Made by a program: the position numbers and the translations under genes. A stretch of DNA of 64,000 nt from Alloboseaceae bacterium BT-24-1. GTDB lineage: Bacteria > Pseudomonadota > Alphaproteobacteria > Rhizobiales > Beijerinckiaceae. A model generated the notes under the pieces. It did no database searches. It saw only the letters and a list, made by a program, of their open reading frames with translations, and was not told the DNA's origin. Location of the stretch: the NCBI GenBank assembly GCA_025846845.1, contig JAOYTL010000017.1, positions 62,001 to 126,000 of the forward strand, written 5' to 3'. Positions 62,301 through 64,000 of the stretch are shown in pieces. Within the stretch, counting starts at the first letter, position 1; every line of letters starts with the position of its first letter.

Positions 62301-64000
62301 ATGATGATGAAAGAAGACAACCGCAACCTGCTGCTGGCGATCACCCTCTCGGTCGTCGTGCTGCTCGGCTGGCAATATTTCTACGGCGTGCCGCAGGCCG
62401 AGAAGCAAAAGCAGATCGCCCAGCAGAACCAGCAGACGCAGAGCCAGCAGGCGACCCAGCCTTCCGGCGCCCCGGCTGCTCCCGGCACCGCCCCGGCTCC
62501 GGGCACGGCACCGACGCAGCCCGGCCAGGCGCCCGTCACGGCCGCGCCGGTCACCGCGACCCGCGAGGCGGCGCTCGCCGCCGGCCCGCGCCTCAGGATC
62601 GATACGCCCAAGATCGCCGGTTCGCTCTCGCTCACCGGCGCGCGCATCGACGACGTCTCGCTCAAGGCCTATCGCGAAACGGTCGACCCGAAGAGCCCGA
62701 TCATCGTGCTGCTTTCGCCGGCCGGCGGACCGAACGCCTATTATTCCGATTTCGGCTGGGTCGCGGGGCCGGGCGCTGCCGTCCCGCTGCCGAACGCCAC
62801 GACGGTCTGGACTGCCGACAGCGAGGCCCTGACCTCGGCCAAGCCGGTGACGCTGACCTGGGACAACGGCCAGGGCCTGATCTTCAAGCGTACCATCGCG
62901 GTCGACGACAACGCGATGTTCTCGATCCGCGACGAGGTCGAGAACAAGGGCGCGAACGCCGTCTCGCTTTACCCCTATGGCCAGGTCGTGCGCGTCGGCA
63001 AGCCGGCGACGCTGGGCTACTACGTGCTGCATGAGGGCATGATCGGCTCGCTCGGCGAGCAGGGCCTGCAGGAATACACCTACGACGCCGTCGACAAGGA
63101 GCCGGCGCTCGGCTCGGCGACGCACGGCAAGGCCTGGAAGGACGTCGTCGGTGGCTTCGTCGGCATCACCGACAAGTACTGGGCCGCTGCCGCGATCCCG
63201 GACCAGGGCAAGAAGTACGAGGGCCGCTACTCCTCGGTGCAGACCGGCTCGGTGCGCACCTATCAGGCCGATTTCCTCGGCGAAGCCGTCAATGTCGCGC
63301 CGGGTGCTTCGGCCAGCGCCTCCTCGCGCCTGTTCGCCGGCGCCAAGGAAGTCTCAGCCATCGACGGCTACGAGAAGAACCAGGGCATCAAGCGCTTCGA
63401 GCTGATGATCGACTGGGGCTGGTTCTATTTCATCACGAAGCCGATGTTCTACGTGATGGACTGGGTCTACAAGCATGTCGGCAATTTCGGCATCGCCATC
63501 CTGGTCGTGACCGTCCTGTTGAAGTTGCTCTTCTTCCCGCTCGCCAACAAGTCCTACGCCTCGATGGCGAAGATGAAGGCGGTGCAGCCGGAGATGCTGG
63601 CGATCCGCGAGCGCTATGCTGACGACAAGATGAAGCAGCAGCAGGCGCTGATGGAGCTGTACAAGACCCAGAAGATCAACCCGCTCGCCGGCTGCTGGCC
63701 GGTGCTGGTGCAGATCCCGGTCTTCTTCGCGCTCTACAAGATCCTGTTCATCACCATCGAGATGCGGCACGCGCCGTTCTATGGCTGGATCAAGGACCTT
63801 GCCGCGCCGGACCCGACCAACCTCTTCAACCTGTTCGGCCTGCTGCCGTTCACGCCGCCCGCCATGCTGCATCTCGGCATCTGGCCGATCCTGATGGGCG
63901 TGACGATGTTCGTGCAGATGAAGATGAACCCGGAGCCGCCGGATCCGGTCCAGAAGATGATGTTCACCTGGATGCCGGTGTTCTTCACCTTCCTGCTCGG
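62301..64000 (+). CDS. yidC: Membrane protein insertase YidC (5' part, runs off window)
   Basis: The visible 566 codons cover most of the protein. It starts M-M-M-K-E-D-N-R-N-L-L-L-A-I with the first transmembrane helix, then a glutamine/proline-rich linker, the large periplasmic P1 domain (residues about 90-370) and the conserved insertase core, including F-G-I-A-I-L-V-V-T-V and M-K-A-V-Q-P-E-M. It inserts and folds inner membrane proteins, alone or with SecYEG. The window ends in the fourth or fifth helix. Confidence 0.95.
   Translation, partial: MMMKEDNRNLLLAITLSVVVLLGWQYFYGVPQAEKQKQIAQQNQQTQSQQATQPSGAPAAPGTAPAPGTAPTQPGQAPVTAAPVTATREAALAAGPRLRIDTPKIAGSLSLTGARIDDVSLKAYRETVDPKSPIIVLLSPAGGPNAYYSDFGWVAGPGAAVPLPNATTVWTADSEALTSAKPVTLTWDNGQGLIFKRTIAVDDNAMFSIRDEVENKGANAVSLYPYGQVVRVGKPATLGYYVLHEGMIGSLGEQGLQEYTYDAVDKEPALGSATHGKAWKDVVGGFVGITDKYWAAAAIPDQGKKYEGRYSSVQTGSVRTYQADFLGEAVNVAPGASASASSRLFAGAKEVSAIDGYEKNQGIKRFELMIDWGWFYFITKPMFYVMDWVYKHVGNFGIAILVVTVLLKLLFFPLANKSYASMAKMKAVQPEMLAIRERYADDKMKQQQALMELYKTQKINPLAGCWPVLVQIPVFFALYKILFITIEMRHAPFYGWIKDLAAPDPTNLFNLFGLLPFTPPAMLHLGIWPILMGVTMFVQMKMNPEPPDPVQKMMFTWMPVFFTFLL

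Overview
The window is GC-rich, densely coded DNA that reads like a chromosome segment of an alphaproteobacterium of the order Hyphomicrobiales (Bosea- or Methylobacterium-like). The clues are the glpSTPQUV-type glycerol transporter operon, the alphaproteobacterial form of DnaX, an LdtR-like MarR regulator, HWE kinase signalling and palindromic intergenic repeats of a style common in this order. The genus is an inference. No rRNA, tRNA, insertion sequence, phage or CRISPR array was seen; the stable RNA found is the small SRP RNA.

Region 1 (1-19.3 kb) is a surface-glycan and secretion locus. A tightly coupled minus-strand series, mostly joined by 4-nt ATGA overlaps, encodes a GT2 glycosyltransferase, a methyltransferase, two GT4 glycosyltransferases, a tail-anchored protein, a second GT2-like protein whose catalytic residues are lost, two polysaccharide pyruvyl transferase-like proteins around a secreted propeller-like protein, and a truncated GSCFA protein at the window edge. 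Immediately upstream lie an RTX calcium-binding protein and its probable type I secretion ABC transporter and HlyD adaptor. A divergent LdtR-like MarR regulator and another GT4 enzyme follow. The arrangement suggests a secreted RTX protein made together with a cell-surface glycan.

Region 2 (19.3-34 kb) is metabolic: SnoaL-like, OsmC and GntR genes; amn (AMP nucleosidase); a three-gene molybdenum hydroxylase (isoquinoline 1-oxidoreductase-like) operon with a diheme cytochrome and divergent TetR; a branched-chain amino-acid-type ABC importer (livGFKHM); and a Tat-exported beta-propeller paired with a monoheme cytochrome c.

Region 3 (33-40 kb) is a TetR-controlled divergent cluster (isochorismatase-like and DsbA-like isomerase on one side; a 4-hydroxybutyryl-CoA dehydratase/HpaB-family protein and an AidB-like acyl-CoA dehydrogenase on the other), followed by DUF899/MarR and a VOC protein.

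Region 4 (40-49 kb) is a complete glycerol catabolic operon, glpR-glpD-glpS-glpT-glpP-glpQ-glpU-glpV, all on the minus strand. Region 5 (49-57 kb) holds an HWE histidine kinase, an acyltransferase, two MFS exporters, an HxlR regulator and small secreted or membrane proteins. Region 6 (57-64 kb) is a housekeeping block: dapD, recR, ybaB, dnaX, the SRP RNA, rpmH, rnpA and the start of yidC.
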